NCBI RefSeq assembly: GCF_019331695.1
Contig: NZ_JAHBBI010000009.1
Coordinates: 61,838-125,837 of the forward strand
Length of the DNA: 64,000 nt
Direction: 5' to 3'
Source: Bifidobacterium pluvialisilvae
Lineage (GTDB): Bacteria > Actinomycetota > Actinomycetes > Actinomycetales > Bifidobacteriaceae
In this document: one piece after another, positions 18,401 through 25,417 of the stretch
Position numbering within the stretch: position 1 is the first letter of the stretch
Layout: each line of letters begins with the position of its first letter
The notes under the pieces: generated by a model
What the model saw: the letters and a program-made list of their open reading frames with translations, nothing else
Database searches by the model: none
Told to the model about the DNA's origin: nothing
Program-made: the position numbers and the translations under genes

Positions 18401-20540
18401 ACTTTGAGATGCTGCCGTCCGCGCCGTCACCGCTCTTCTTCACGGTGGCGGTGGTGTTCGCGGGCATCGCGGCCTTGACCTCGGCCTCGCTCACGCCCTT
18501 GCTGTCCGCGGCGTCCGCGGCAAGCTCGAACGTGAAGGCGTCCGTGTCCTTCCAGGCGCGTCCGGTCAGCTGTTTGCCGAGTGTGACGGAGCCCTTGACC
18601 GACTGCGGCTTGCGCGCGTCATACACGTTGTACGAAGTGGCGTCGGACACGGGCAGTCCGAACGCCTTGGCCTTGGCGAGCGCGGCGCTTGATTCAGCCG
18701 CATCCGTGCCGGGCAGCATGAAGTACGTGGGATCGGGGTTGATTTCGTATTCCACGCCGTTCGATGCCTTGGGCGCCTCGGTCTCCACGAAGAAGTAGAG
18801 CGTGTTGGTCGCCAGCGGCTTGTCCGCGGAGCCGAACGTCGCGACGCCGTTGGCATTGGTGGTGACGTCGTCGCCGACCTTCGTGGCGGCGGCCTTCGCC
18901 TCATCGAACGTGACCGCATTCCCACTGAGCTTGCCCATATCCACCTGGTACAGCGCGAACTTCGCGCCCGGCAGGGTGCGGGAGAGGTCGGAGGCGTCGG
19001 TCTTGGTGACGGTGATCGTGCCCGCCGCGCCTTCGGTGCCGGCGGACGGGTTGGTGACGGTCCAGTCCTTCTTGTTGATGCTCTCGCCGCCGGTCACGCC
19101 GTCCAGCGTGGCGGTGTTGGAGAGGTTCACCTTGTCGCCGGGCTTGCCGTTGGGCTTGACGTCGTATGTCACGGTGACGGGCGTCGAGTCGGGCAGGGTG
19201 AGCGTGAGCTTCGTGGTGGGGCTGCCGTTCCCGTCGGTCACGCGCTCCACCTTCACCGGCACGACGAGCGTCGCCCCGGTGTTGGAGTTGATGACCTTCA
19301 GGGACGTGGGGATGAACGTGCCTTCGGCGTCCATCACGTCGGTGAGGGTCACGGTGTCCGAATCCTTGACGAGGTCCGCGCCCTCCGGGTTCACCTTGAT
19401 GGTGTAGCGGACGTGGTTCACGTCCTTGACCTGGGCGGCCGACTTGTCGATGACCTTGCTGCTGCCGGTCACCGTGCTGGTGTCCTCGCCGAAGTGGGTC
19501 TTGCCGGAGTCGGCGGTCGCCTTGTTGGTGAAGTCGACCTCCTGGCCGGTGCCCTTGGCGGCGGTGGAGTAGGTGAGCACGGCGTACGCCTTGTCGGAGC
19601 CGTCTTCGTTCTGGATGACGTCCTTGGTGGGGATGGTGAAGACGGTGTTGCCGTTCGCGTCGGTGGTGCGCACGTCGTCGAGCTTGCCGTTGACGGGGCC
19701 CGGCCAGTTGCCCGCCTGCACCTTGTACTTGCCGCCGGGCACGTAGCTCATGCCCTCGGGCAGCGTGTCCGTCACGACGATCGGCTGGCCGTGGAGCTCG
19801 GTCTTGCCCACGCCGTTGTTCTGGTCGTTATCCTCGTTGACCGTGACCTGCCATGTGGCCACCCAGGCGCCCTTCGTGGTGTCGTTCGGGTTGATCTGCG
19901 ACCAGTCGAAGTCCTTGTCCCACGACATCTTGCCGGTCTTGGCGACGAGGTTCGTGTTCTCGACGTCGTAGGAGGCGTCGGCGGAGGTGGTCTTGCCGTT
20001 ATACTTCACCTTCGCGGTGTTCTTGTACGTGCCGGACGTCTTGTCGCTCACGGTCCAGTACTTGACCTGCACATCCGTCTTGCCGATGGCGGCCTTGATG
20101 GCGCTGCTGTTCTTGAACGTGATCTTGAACGAATCCGCCTGGTACTTGTCGAGCGAGTAATCGACGCCCTCGGTCAGCGTCGTGTCGCCGATGGTGAGAA
20201 CCGGCTTGCGGGACTGGTCGAAGCCGAACCCGCCATCATCGGAGCCGGATGCGTTCGCCGCCTGGTCGAATTCAAGCTTCTCGTCGGTGAACTGCACGCT
20301 CGTGGGGTCGGTGTTCGCGTCCATGAGCGAGAACCTTACATCGGACGTCCACTCGGCCTTGCCGTCCGTGGCCGCGGTGGAGGAGTCGACGCTCTTGGTG
20401 ACGTAGGTGTTGGTGTCCTTCGGCGTGTACTTGCCGGAGTCCTCGCCGCCCGGCTGCGTGCCCGGGTCCGGCGGGGTCACGATGGCGTCGTTGTTCACCG
20501 TCGCGGTCGAGGAGGCGTCGTCGAGCGCGGTATGGTACAC
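12420..20540 (-). CDS. Giant LPXTG-like surface adhesin with 14 pilin-isopeptide modules, downstream part of a frameshifted gene
   Basis: This frame encodes about 2700 residues and is the main body of a cell-wall-anchored fibre. From the N-terminus it carries adhesin-like beta-sandwich domains (VTDTLPEGMSYVPGG, LTDVMDAEGTFIPTS), one SpaA/Cna-B-like domain (ITVTKTDASDLSRTLPGAKF), and then 14 repeated FctA/Spy0128-type modules. Each module has Lys in a KTLxGR motif, an acidic residue in YxxxE and Asn in FxNTY, as expected for self-formed isopeptide bonds. The C-terminus has a sortase signal, LSKTG (about 12540-12555), a hydrophobic span and an arginine-rich tail. There is no signal peptide in this frame; it lies in the overlapping upstream frame (20272-21768), and the two are joined only if a one-base shift near 20560 is corrected. 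Intact, the product would be about 3115 residues. The likely role is host or mucus adhesion. No pilin-type sortase is adjacent. Confidence 0.88.
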   Translation of the reverse strand: MYHTALDDASSTATVNNDAIVTPPDPGTQPGGEDSGKYTPKDTNTYVTKSVDSSTAATDGKAEWTSDVRFSLMDANTDPTSVQFTDEKLEFDQAANASGSDDGGFGFDQSRKPVLTIGDTTLTEGVDYSLDKYQADSFKITFKNSSAIKAAIGKTDVQVKYWTVSDKTSGTYKNTAKVKYNGKTTSADASYDVENTNLVAKTGKMSWDKDFDWSQINPNDTTKGAWVATWQVTVNEDNDQNNGVGKTELHGQPIVVTDTLPEGMSYVPGGKYKVQAGNWPGPVNGKLDDVRTTDANGNTVFTIPTKDVIQNEDGSDKAYAVLTYSTAAKGTGQEVDFTNKATADSGKTHFGEDTSTVTGSSKVIDKSAAQVKDVNHVRYTIKVNPEGADLVKDSDTVTLTDVMDAEGTFIPTSLKVINSNTGATLVVPVKVERVTDGNGSPTTKLTLTLPDSTPVTVTYDVKPNGKPGDKVNLSNTATLDGVTGGESINKKDWTVTNPSAGTEGAAGTITVTKTDASDLSRTLPGAKFALYQVDMGKLSGNAVTFDEAKAAATKVGDDVTTNANGVATFGSADKPLATNTLYFFVETEAPKASNGVEYEINPDPTYFMLPGTDAAESSAALAKAKAFGLPVSDATSYNVYDARKPQSVKGSVTLGKQLTGRAWKDTDAFTFELAADAADSKGVSEAEVKAAMPANTTATVKKSGDGADGSISKFSFGDFTFSKAGTYVYTVKETGKGGDGVTLDDRTATVTFDVAKNASGNLEVRSGQPMIAGVDDHNGVRAFKNTYTPTPATTSGTIKVQKDLSGRAWKQGDSFEFRLAPTAQNPDAPLPAGAKDGYAALTVTDGEVHAFGDITYTKAGTYEYDLYEHTPTANDGEQAIPGIDYSNALYHVTVKVADDGNGKLSIDPDDGVVVTKASNDNGSDYKNPEKPVAFNKAWFTNYFDAESINFSLLATKKYEDRTGSKPLTDGMFSFTLSADGKAPMPEGKRGGSVVAAVKSDGTVSFPAIKYTGSDDDGKTYTYTLKENAPAGAKTSADGKTATLNGMTYDLTTYTVKVVLSTTTDGDKPVLKQSTTILDQDGNKVAAGKLDNGRPVFSNTYTLNPVDASIAGRKTLTGRDMDADETFTFSLGAATDGTDAAKAASAGLKDDSIVLGGDAKASTLEATVKGAKDDAPAGFSFDGLHFTKPGTFKFAVTETGNVKQGTQKDDHVGYVTVKVVDNGQGGLKVASTAYDNATAKTDADKALTDKAGFTNTYAPEGFTFFLLHKNLTAASGVASPKLTAGKFSFGLYQGDGTDGKTPIQTKTNTAPAGGETSGRVTFNRIAYTPASLAQAVKDGYATYNDKAKTWTVTYTVAELDDSGNPVVKGVTKDGIAYDATTRKVVVTVADAGNGTLKTSYIVSDGDPATSTDADSDEAAFDNVYSPAPATAELHAQKTLSGRDWQNGDSFTFKLEAVGGTLAVGDANVAKNDVPMPDGARNGVLTHDATDGDAFGFGQMTYTKAGTYTYNISEEEPADPLPGVSYSTDMYRATVTVTDDGKGQLTSAVAMVELPKASAASKQALAKAKKVKAAQDADPVAVIANTYDQLSQDWSPTVRKTYTDLSGANKMQANQFTFQLEGLDGAPMPNGATGGTVTTTNNANGIGAFKAITFTDKDLGENGAAKTYQYRISEVKGTAAGMTYDTTVYTAAVTVSLENGVLKVTPVITKADGTTVTQPTFANTYQPTAVDVRLKAHKTLNGATLKDKQFSFNLYDGLRYGENTADPLQTKTNADDGDVTFDKLTFDKAGTYQYSIREVVPEGALGNVKDGVTYGDAWNYVEVKVTLDKATGTLKATVTDANTNTDTTEITNTYDATGAATLTAKKAFTNEDGSSRAIPQGAFTFQLHEGATKDGKLLQTKPAAADGSVAFSPIAYQLSDLGGAKSKTFTYTVNEVIPADKDKLPGVAYDTAAHTYTVTVKDNGNGKLATTVKVDGKSTPSQPTFTNTYSAAGSTAIAGTKQVKGDDGKDYTADFGGKFTFTLTGKDGAPIHVAGDDGKTETKDSLTAQNTAAGAVDFGTLQYTLADLKGVTPGANGSRSKAFTYEVKESGTTAGVTNDATAVKTFTVTVTDDGTGALKVATSPVDTAKLFAFENTYAASAKLDLTGTKTMTGRKLTDADKYTFNVYEGTAANGTPVSTGTSDSTGKITFDKSLGYTLKDLGDHTYTVVESEANLPGGVTAVTRTHTFTVNVADKDHNGTLTLTTNGLDGQNGGSGLAFENNYTTTDSTPIEFKGVKLLDDGDYATTLDQLKGRFAFTLTPVDGAPLHVLGTDGKTVTDKRELTAQNDEAGNIDLGKVVYRFADLGGQTERTFTYRVAESGDVAGVTNDKALTRTFTVTIKDNGDGTMSATTDPATGALFSFENTYSAGTVTDSFDFTKTLDGRALKDGEFTFTLTGAQGADGATVPMPKDAKDGVATAKNSADGTISFGEITYAKPGTYAYTVREKADKLGGVTYDDTAYTVVVTVVDNHDGTMSATHEISLDGHAVKPADAVFSNTYAPTPTTATFSASKTLKGRALKDGEFTFELRDANGRTVQTAKNAANGKVTFTPVEFTKPGEYRYTIRETVGNAEGIRYDRTVYEAKVTVTDRLDGTMSATVAYSSGLFGGDHTAPVFENTYTPVVRLSKTGSDAAGVLALAMLLLGGGLAVTAVRRRSATAGAPIGRHRR
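12560..18603 (-). repeat. Fourteen tandem isopeptide-type protein modules
   Basis: Reading the minus strand, modules begin at about 18603 (GSVTLGKQLTGRAWK) and end at about 12560 (FENTYTP). The mean length is about 144 residues. They are diverged rather than identical; modules 13 and 14 share the GRALKDGEFTF signature, and modules 1, 2 and 6 share GR(A/D)W. Confidence 0.85.
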
Positions 20541-21768
20541 GATGTAGTACGTCTGCGCGGCCGGCGTCCTGCGGGAACTTGTACTCGAAGCTCCTGGCGG
20601 TGCCGTCGAGCGTGCCGGTGGCGACCGGGTTGTTCCAGTCCGTGCCCTTGATGACCTCGTAGGAGCCGATGTAGTGCTGGCCGTCCTTGATGGTGTCCTT
20701 GAACACGTAGCCGCCCATGTCGGCCTTGAGGTTGCCGGTGTTGAGCTCGACGGTCCACTTGATGTCGTCGGCTCTGCCGGAACCGTCCTTCTTGTTGATC
20801 ATCTTGTAGCTCAGGTTCGGCGTCGTGTCCGCCTCGCCGGGCTTGTCGGCGCCGTCCCACGTCCACTGCGCGGTGTTCTGCGCGTCGTCGAGCTTGCCGC
20901 CCTGCGCGAGGGTCTTCTTCGCCGCGTCGGTGAGCTTCGCCTTGTAGGTGAGCTGGTAGCCGTTCTTGCCGGCCTTGTCGAGGTCGCCCAGGTTGATGGT
21001 GGCCTTCTGGCCGTCGATGGTGGCGGTCACGTCCTTGCCATCGAGCTGGAACGTGCCGGGCACGAACGTGAAGTTGGAGCCCATCGTGTCGGTGACGACC
21101 ATGTTCTTCACGGCGAACTGCGGTTTGAGCGTGACGGTGAACGTCACCGTGCCGTCGTCGTTGAGCTTGTAGTCCTTGTCGCCGCTCACCTCGGACTTGT
21201 CGATGGTGATGGTGATGTCACCGCCGCCGCCGGGGAAGACGATATGCTCCTTGTTGCCGTCGCCGCCTGCGTCCTCACCGAGCGTGAAATCGAAGCTGAC
21301 GTACGAGGAGATCTCCGAGGGATGGTCGGTGAGCCAGTCCTCGTTCCAGTGGGCGCTGACCACGCCGTCCTTGATGGTCCACGTGCCGGCCACGTTGCCG
21401 TCGCCGTCGTACAACGTGGACGATTTCACATCCTTGACGCTGATGTTCTTCGGGAACGTGTACGAACGGTTGGGACTGCTCAGCGTGGGCTTCTGCGCAT
21501 CCGAGAAGTCGAAGCTGATCTGGCCGTAGAACGTCTGACCGACGCCGGCCATGTCCTTGTCCGGATCGAACTTCTGCGTGTGGTTCTTGTCCTTGTATAT
21601 GCTGACGGTCACGCCGCTGGTGACCTGCACCGACGGGGCGTCGGGAGCGTACCCCTCGTCGGCGGCGTTGGACAGGGGTACTATCGCCATCCCCGTCACC
21701 AATGTGGCAAGGGTGGTGATTATGGCAATCAGGACCCTTCCGAAAATATTGTCGCTATGCGGTTGCAT
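20272..21768 (-). CDS. N-terminal part of the giant adhesin (signal peptide and adhesin domains), frameshifted
   Basis: The frame starts at ATG 21768 with a GAAGGA ribosome site. It begins with a signal peptide: a basic start, the hydrophobic VLIAIITTLATLVTGMAIV core, and a probable cleavage after PLSNA. About 400 residues of real coding follow, to about 20563. These include adhesin-type domains with VTFTVTLKPQFAVKNMVVTDTM split by nothing unusual and a LTYKAKLTDAAKK region. After EYKFPQDAG the frame becomes arginine-rich shadow sequence, and the true continuation is in the frame of 12420-20540. If the shift is real, this makes a secreted, unanchored fragment. An in-frame TGA three codons upstream rules out extension into the G13 tract. 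Confidence 0.8.
   Translation of the reverse strand: MQPHSDNIFGRVLIAIITTLATLVTGMAIVPLSNAADEGYAPDAPSVQVTSGVTVSIYKDKNHTQKFDPDKDMAGVGQTFYGQISFDFSDAQKPTLSSPNRSYTFPKNISVKDVKSSTLYDGDGNVAGTWTIKDGVVSAHWNEDWLTDHPSEISSYVSFDFTLGEDAGGDGNKEHIVFPGGGGDITITIDKSEVSGDKDYKLNDDGTVTFTVTLKPQFAVKNMVVTDTMGSNFTFVPGTFQLDGKDVTATIDGQKATINLGDLDKAGKNGYQLTYKAKLTDAAKKTLAQGGKLDDAQNTAQWTWDGADKPGEADTTPNLSYKMINKKDGSGRADDIKWTVELNTGNLKADMGGYVFKDTIKDGQHYIGSYEVIKGTDWNNPVATGTLDGTARSFEYKFPQDAGRADVLHRVPYRARRRLLDRDGEQRRHRDPAGPGHAAGRRGLRQVHAEGHQHLRHQERRLLHRGHGRQGRVDVRCKVLAHGREHRPHERAVHRREA
20555..20565 (-). other. One-base frameshift in the adhesin gene
   Basis: On the minus strand the upstream frame reads FEYKFPQDAG up to GGCCGCGCAG, then degenerates. 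Removing one C (GGCGCGCAG) gives PQDAGAQTYYIVYHTAL, which joins the two frames smoothly. It is either a real mutation or an assembly error at the G/C-rich site. Confidence 0.8.
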
Positions 21769-21852
21769 CGCCCATCATTCCTTCAAACCTCTGGAAAATC
21801 AAATGATTTGGCGATATCGACTCCCCGCCTCCCGGCCGGATGACTGTGTTCC

Positions 21853-21865
21853 GGGGGGGGGGGGG
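21853..21865. repeat. G13 homopolymer upstream of the adhesin gene
   Basis: Thirteen consecutive G on the plus strand (C13 on the coding strand) lie 84 bases before the adhesin start, outside the coding frame. Such tracts change length by slipped-strand mispairing, so this is a candidate for promoter or leader phase variation. Confidence 0.8.
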
Positions 21866-22045
21866 TAGGGGCCCATATCCGTTTCAGTGTATCTCATCCC
21901 CTCCAATAAGGGTGTTACGGGGACGGTTTTTGGACCGTGTTGTGGCCTGTCTCACACGGTCGCGATTCTCCGTCGGGCAGGACGCCGGTCCTGGCCGATT
22001 CGGCCAAATAACGAATACATCGGGAAGGTTCCCGAAAAAAGAAGA

Positions 22046-22071
22046 ACCCCGGCGGGTTGGAACGCCGGGGT
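22046..22071 (-). terminator. Terminator-like hairpin in the adhesin leader
   Basis: Nine-base arms, ACCCCGGCG (22046-22054) and CGCCGGGGT (22063-22071), are followed on the minus strand by a T-rich run (complement of 22035-22045). It could terminate or attenuate a transcript heading to the adhesin gene. The rest of 21769-22417 holds the G13 tract, a small ACGGT-ATA-ACCGT palindrome (22306-22318) and no gene that I can support. Confidence 0.5.
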
Positions 22072-22417
22072 AGAGAGAGGAAGAGAGAAGAAGGGTTCAG
22101 TTATCAGATTCGGAAGGAATCTCATCAACGTTTCCGTTGACAGTTCCTATATAACAGCACGACTCTTGGCATAACGCTGTGAAATCCTTGGATTTCTCTG
22201 GGCAAATCGTGACGATTCCGTAACATCGGCATCTTCGGCAGCGTCGTCTTCGACATCATCCTGAAAACCATGGCCAATGCCATGACGTTCTCGACGAGAC
22301 GATATACGGTATAACCGTTACGACGTACGACGGTCGTCGTGCTGGAAGGTCAACGACGACGGCGCCGCAACCGCCCGCAGCCACGACGACCCCGACAAGA
22401 CAGAAGAGAGCGACTGA

Positions 22418-23422
22418 ATGGACAAGATCATCGAGCCGGTCGTGTTCCTATGCATCATCCTGCTGGGATACGGCTTCAAACGCATCGGATGGTGCAAGAC
22501 CGACGATTACCGCATCATGCAGAAGATCGTCTTCAACCTGCTGCTGCCCGCCGCCGTGATCAACTCGTTCGTCAACGGCAAACACGACATGAGCCTGCTG
22601 TGGGTGGCATTGTTCGGATTCCTCGCCGCTCTGATCCCCATCCTCGTGATCTACCTGTGCACCAAGAGGACGCCGCTCGGCAACCGCGCCTACTACATGC
22701 TCAACGGTTCCGGATTCAACATCGGCTGCTTCGCCATGCCCGTCGTCCAGGCGCTCATGGGGCCGGCCGCCGCCGTGGCGGTCGTCATGTTCGACATCGG
22801 CAACTCCGTCATGATGTCGGCCGGCATGAACGCCGTGACCACGCAACTGCTGCGCATCGACGACACCCATCCCCTCACCCCCGAACAGCAGGCGCAGCCG
22901 CTCGGTCCCAAGCCGCCGCGCAAGATCCAGGACAAGGACGCGCGGCGACTCCAACGATGGGCGAGCTTCCGGCGCATCGCACGGAACTTCTACAGTTCGG
23001 CCGCGTTCATGACCTACATGCTCATGCTCGTGTTCATGGTCGCGCACGTCACCATTCCCCCGATCGTCGGCACTGTCCTGCAGCCTTTGGCCAGCGCCAA
23101 CGCCTTCTGCTCCATGTTCATGGTCGGCATGCTCATGGACCTGCCCAACGGCATGAAGGAGGTCAAGCCGTTGGCCACGGTGATTGTCTGGCGATGGGCG
23201 TTTGCGTTCATCCTCTCCGCTGCCGCATGGTTCATCCTGCCCGTCGACCCGTGGGTGCGCAAGGCCGTGATCTTCGTATGCTTCGCGCCCGTGGGCGTGT
23301 TCTCCACCCTGTTCACCGACCGCGTGCTCGGTAACGCGAAGCTCGCCGGCCTGTGCCTGGCTTCGACAGGCGTGCTGGGACTGATCGCCATGACCGTCGC
23401 GAACATCGTCATCCCCGCGTGA
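22418..23422 (+). CDS. AEC-family (auxin efflux carrier/malate permease-type) transporter
   Basis: This 334-residue protein has two blocks of about five membrane segments and matches the AEC family. It has an N-terminal VVFLCIILLGYGFKRIGW segment, the LLLPAAVINSF motif after the first helices, and GSGFNIGCFAMPVVQALMG in the middle. A charged cytoplasmic linker (about residues 145-190, rich in Pro, Lys and Arg) separates the halves. Bacterial members move malate, malonate or other organic acids. The gene is alone, with a weak ribosome site before ATG. The substrate cannot be inferred from neighbours. Confidence 0.85.
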   Translation: MDKIIEPVVFLCIILLGYGFKRIGWCKTDDYRIMQKIVFNLLLPAAVINSFVNGKHDMSLLWVALFGFLAALIPILVIYLCTKRTPLGNRAYYMLNGSGFNIGCFAMPVVQALMGPAAAVAVVMFDIGNSVMMSAGMNAVTTQLLRIDDTHPLTPEQQAQPLGPKPPRKIQDKDARRLQRWASFRRIARNFYSSAAFMTYMLMLVFMVAHVTIPPIVGTVLQPLASANAFCSMFMVGMLMDLPNGMKEVKPLATVIVWRWAFAFILSAAAWFILPVDPWVRKAVIFVCFAPVGVFSTLFTDRVLGNAKLAGLCLASTGVLGLIAMTVANIVIPA

Positions 23423-23572
23423 GTCCGGTTGTCGCGTAAGTTCGGTTGTTGCGCGATTTCGGTTGTTGCGCGCGGTTCCTGCGGAGCGAGACATGATACA
23501 CCCCCTCCCCTCTTCTTCTTGCCTTGGTAATCTAGTTTCATACAAGGTCGTACGGAGAAGAGGAGGGGAATA

Positions 23573-24769
23573 ATGAACGGTGATTCGACGAAGAGGAACG
23601 ATCCCGGGCCGGTTCCCATGCCGGGAAGCGGAATCGGCGGTTCGGTCGACTCCGGCGGTTCAGCCGGTTCCGGTGACAAGGGCGTCAAATCCGGCAAATC
23701 CAAGCCAGGCAGGAAACGCGTCGGCATCATCATCGCGATAATCGTGGCGGTGATCGTCATCGTCGGCGCCATCATCGGATGGCGGATCGTCGACTCGCGT
23801 TCGCAGGCCAGTGCGTTGGACGACTGCAAGACCCAGGTCAACGCGCTCGCCTCCGCGCAGGAAACCACGAAATCCAAGCTTGACAAGGCCAAGGAGACGG
23901 CCAAAACCGATGCCAAATCGCTGGCGGACGCAAAGACGCTGACGACGCTGCAAACGGCCATCAGCGATGTCGACGTGACGTCTGCACTGCCGCAATGCGG
24001 CGACGACACCTCGGCCAAGGATCTGCGGTCGGCGGCCGATTCGGCGAAAACCTCGCTCGACAAGCTGAACACGTCCACGACGGCGCTCGACAAGGCCGTG
24101 AAAGCGGTCTCGGCAAGCAAGGATGCGAAGACGCTGAGCGACGCCAAGGCGGCATTGCAGAAGCAGATCGCCATTGCGGAGAAGCTGCTGAAATCGTCCG
24201 ACGGCAAGGTCAAGGACGACGATCGCAGCCGTGGCATATTGGAAGACCAGATCGCGGACGCGAAGAAGGTCCTGTCATCGTCGACGTCGGCGGATTCCTC
24301 GGCGTTATCCTCACTGAAATCCAAGACGCAGGGCATACAGACGTCCATCGACGCCGTGAACACCAGCGTTCGAGAAAAGGCGGCGGCCGACAAGAAGGCA
24401 CAAGAGGCCGCGGCGGACAAGTCACGCTGCTCGGCCATCGTCGGCATCTATGCGCCGGCGAACTCGGGCGGCGGGCCGGTCATCGACGCCGGTTGCAATA
24501 TCGGCAGCGGCGAAGGAGGTTGGCCTGCCTCGCAGTACGTGGCCGGTTCATATCAGGACCTCGGCAGCGGACGTTTCTCATGGCGCACATCCGACGGCAG
24601 CAAGCTGACCTACTACCCCGCCGGCTCCTACGCGCCGCTGCAGGCCACCATGACGCCCGAGTTCCTGGCGCCGGCCGGCATCACCGATCCGACGAACACC
24701 CCGAAGATCCAGATGGAGGACAATCCCAACAGCATGGGCGGTATCGGCACCCTCATGTTCAAGGGCTGA
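23573..24769 (+). CDS. Membrane-anchored coiled-coil surface protein, function unknown
   Basis: This 398-residue protein has a Gly/Pro/Ser-rich cytoplasmic N-terminus (about 1-48), a basic KPGRKR stretch, and one transmembrane helix (about 50-70: VGIIIAIIVAVIVIVGAIIGW). An extracellular Ala/Lys/Asp/Ser-rich helical region follows (about 75-280) with heptad-like spacing, likely coiled coil. The C-terminal globular domain of about 110 residues contains two Cys (SRCSAIVG and DAGCNIG), probably a disulphide. The C-domain is Gly- and aromatic-rich (YYPAGSYAPLQATMTPEFLAP). AGAGGAGGGG precedes the ATG. I do not recognise the family. The topology is type II-like, with the long domain outside, and suggests a cell-envelope role. 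It is followed by a BIME-like repeat. Confidence 0.8.
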   Translation: MNGDSTKRNDPGPVPMPGSGIGGSVDSGGSAGSGDKGVKSGKSKPGRKRVGIIIAIIVAVIVIVGAIIGWRIVDSRSQASALDDCKTQVNALASAQETTKSKLDKAKETAKTDAKSLADAKTLTTLQTAISDVDVTSALPQCGDDTSAKDLRSAADSAKTSLDKLNTSTTALDKAVKAVSASKDAKTLSDAKAALQKQIAIAEKLLKSSDGKVKDDDRSRGILEDQIADAKKVLSSSTSADSSALSSLKSKTQGIQTSIDAVNTSVREKAAADKKAQEAAADKSRCSAIVGIYAPANSGGGPVIDAGCNIGSGEGGWPASQYVAGSYQDLGSGRFSWRTSDGSKLTYYPAGSYAPLQATMTPEFLAPAGITDPTNTPKIQMEDNPNSMGGIGTLMFKG

Positions 24770-24824
24770 GGTCGCTGGGGGCGTTCGGTCTCCTGCTGTG
24801 TCGTCGTGAGTGGGTTTCTTCCTG

Positions 24825-24925
24825 TGTCATCTTGAGCGGAGGGCGAAGCCCGGAGTCGAAGGATCTTCCCCGGTCGGTGTCAAGATCCTTCGACTCCGTC
24901 GCAGGCGGCTCCGCCCAGGATGACA
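24825..24925. repeat. BIME-like inverted repeat, locus 1
   Basis: The left arm is TGTCATCTTGAGCGGAGGG followed by CGGAGTCGAAGGATCTT. The right arm mirrors it (AAGATCCTTCGACTCCG ... CAGGATGACA). It forms a long cruciform. The rest of 24770-25083 holds no gene; a short direct repeat AAAACGGCCT occurs near 25005. Confidence 0.85.
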
Positions 24926-25042
24926 TCAAAAGCCGGCTGAGGGTTGTCTAATGCCTAATTAGCGGCCCTGCATCACCCGTGCGATTAGCTGTGATGAAAA
25001 CGGCCTAAAACGGCCTAAATTTGCCTCTTGGCGGTGATAAAC

Positions 25043-25073
25043 AAAAACCCTCGGAATCGTCGTGATTCCGAGG
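25043..25073 (-). terminator. Terminator of the tRNA-Ala gene
   Basis: The stem CCTCGGAATC (25049-25058) / GATTCCGAGG (25064-25073) is followed on the minus strand by a GTTTTTGTTT tract. Confidence 0.85.
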
Positions 25074-25083
25074 ATGTAACGGG

Positions 25084-25156
25084 TGGAGCATACCGGGTTC
25101 GAACCGGTGACCCTCTGCTTGCAAAGCAGATGCGCTACCAGCTGCGCCAATGCCCC
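25084..25156 (-). tRNA. tRNA-Ala (anticodon TGC)
   Basis: A 73-base cloverleaf on the minus strand: acceptor GGGGCAT / ATGCTCC, D-arm GCGCAGCTGGTAGCGC, anticodon loop TTTGCAA, and T-arm with GGTTCGAACC. The discriminator is A, and the 3' CCA is not encoded. It has its own terminator, separate from the neighbouring tRNA-Ile. Confidence 0.95.
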
Positions 25157-25188
25157 GTTCGGGCATGTTTCCAGCCTTATTCGGAGAG

Positions 25189-25213
25189 AAAAAAAGCGGC
25201 TCGAAAAGCCGCT
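25189..25213 (-). terminator. Terminator of the tRNA-Ile gene
   Basis: The hairpin AGCGGCT-CGAAA-AGCCGCT (25195-25213) is followed on the minus strand by seven T. It sits between the two tRNA genes, so they are separate transcripts. Confidence 0.85.
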
Positions 25214-25228
25214 GTGTTCTTCTCTGTG

Positions 25229-25302
25229 TGGGCCCGGGAGGACTTGAACCTCCGACCTCATCCTTATCAGGGATGCGCTCTAACCACCTGAGCTACGGGC
25301 CC
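25229..25302 (-). tRNA. tRNA-Ile (anticodon GAT)
   Basis: A 74-base cloverleaf on the minus strand: acceptor GGGCCCG / CGGGCCC, D-arm GCTCAGGTGGTTAGAGC, anticodon loop with GAT (CTGATAA), and T-arm GGTTCAAGTCC. CCA is not encoded. Ile-GAT followed by Ala-TGC is the order often seen inside rRNA spacers, but here each stands alone with a terminator. Confidence 0.95.
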
Positions 25303-25336
25303 AACTCGTTGCGCTTTCTCAAACGCACAAGTGTTT

Positions 25337-25365
25337 ATATTAGCGAGCGATGGGAATTCTGTCTA
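25337..25365 (-). promoter_or_regulatory. Promoter of the tRNA-Ile gene
   Basis: On the minus strand, TAGACA (25365-25360), a 17-base spacer and TAATAT (25342-25337) form a near-consensus sigma-70 promoter, about 35 bases before the tRNA 5' end. Confidence 0.8.
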
Positions 25366-25417
25366 ATCGGCGTGTCGCGTTGAAGGAGAGCGTTCCTTAT
25401 CGTCCCGTCGGGGCAAG

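Noticed and set aside
12420..21768. Programmed frameshifting in the adhesin
   Set aside because: The junction lacks a slippery heptamer, and a simple one-base insertion in a G/C run explains it better; programmed shifting is not excluded but not supported.
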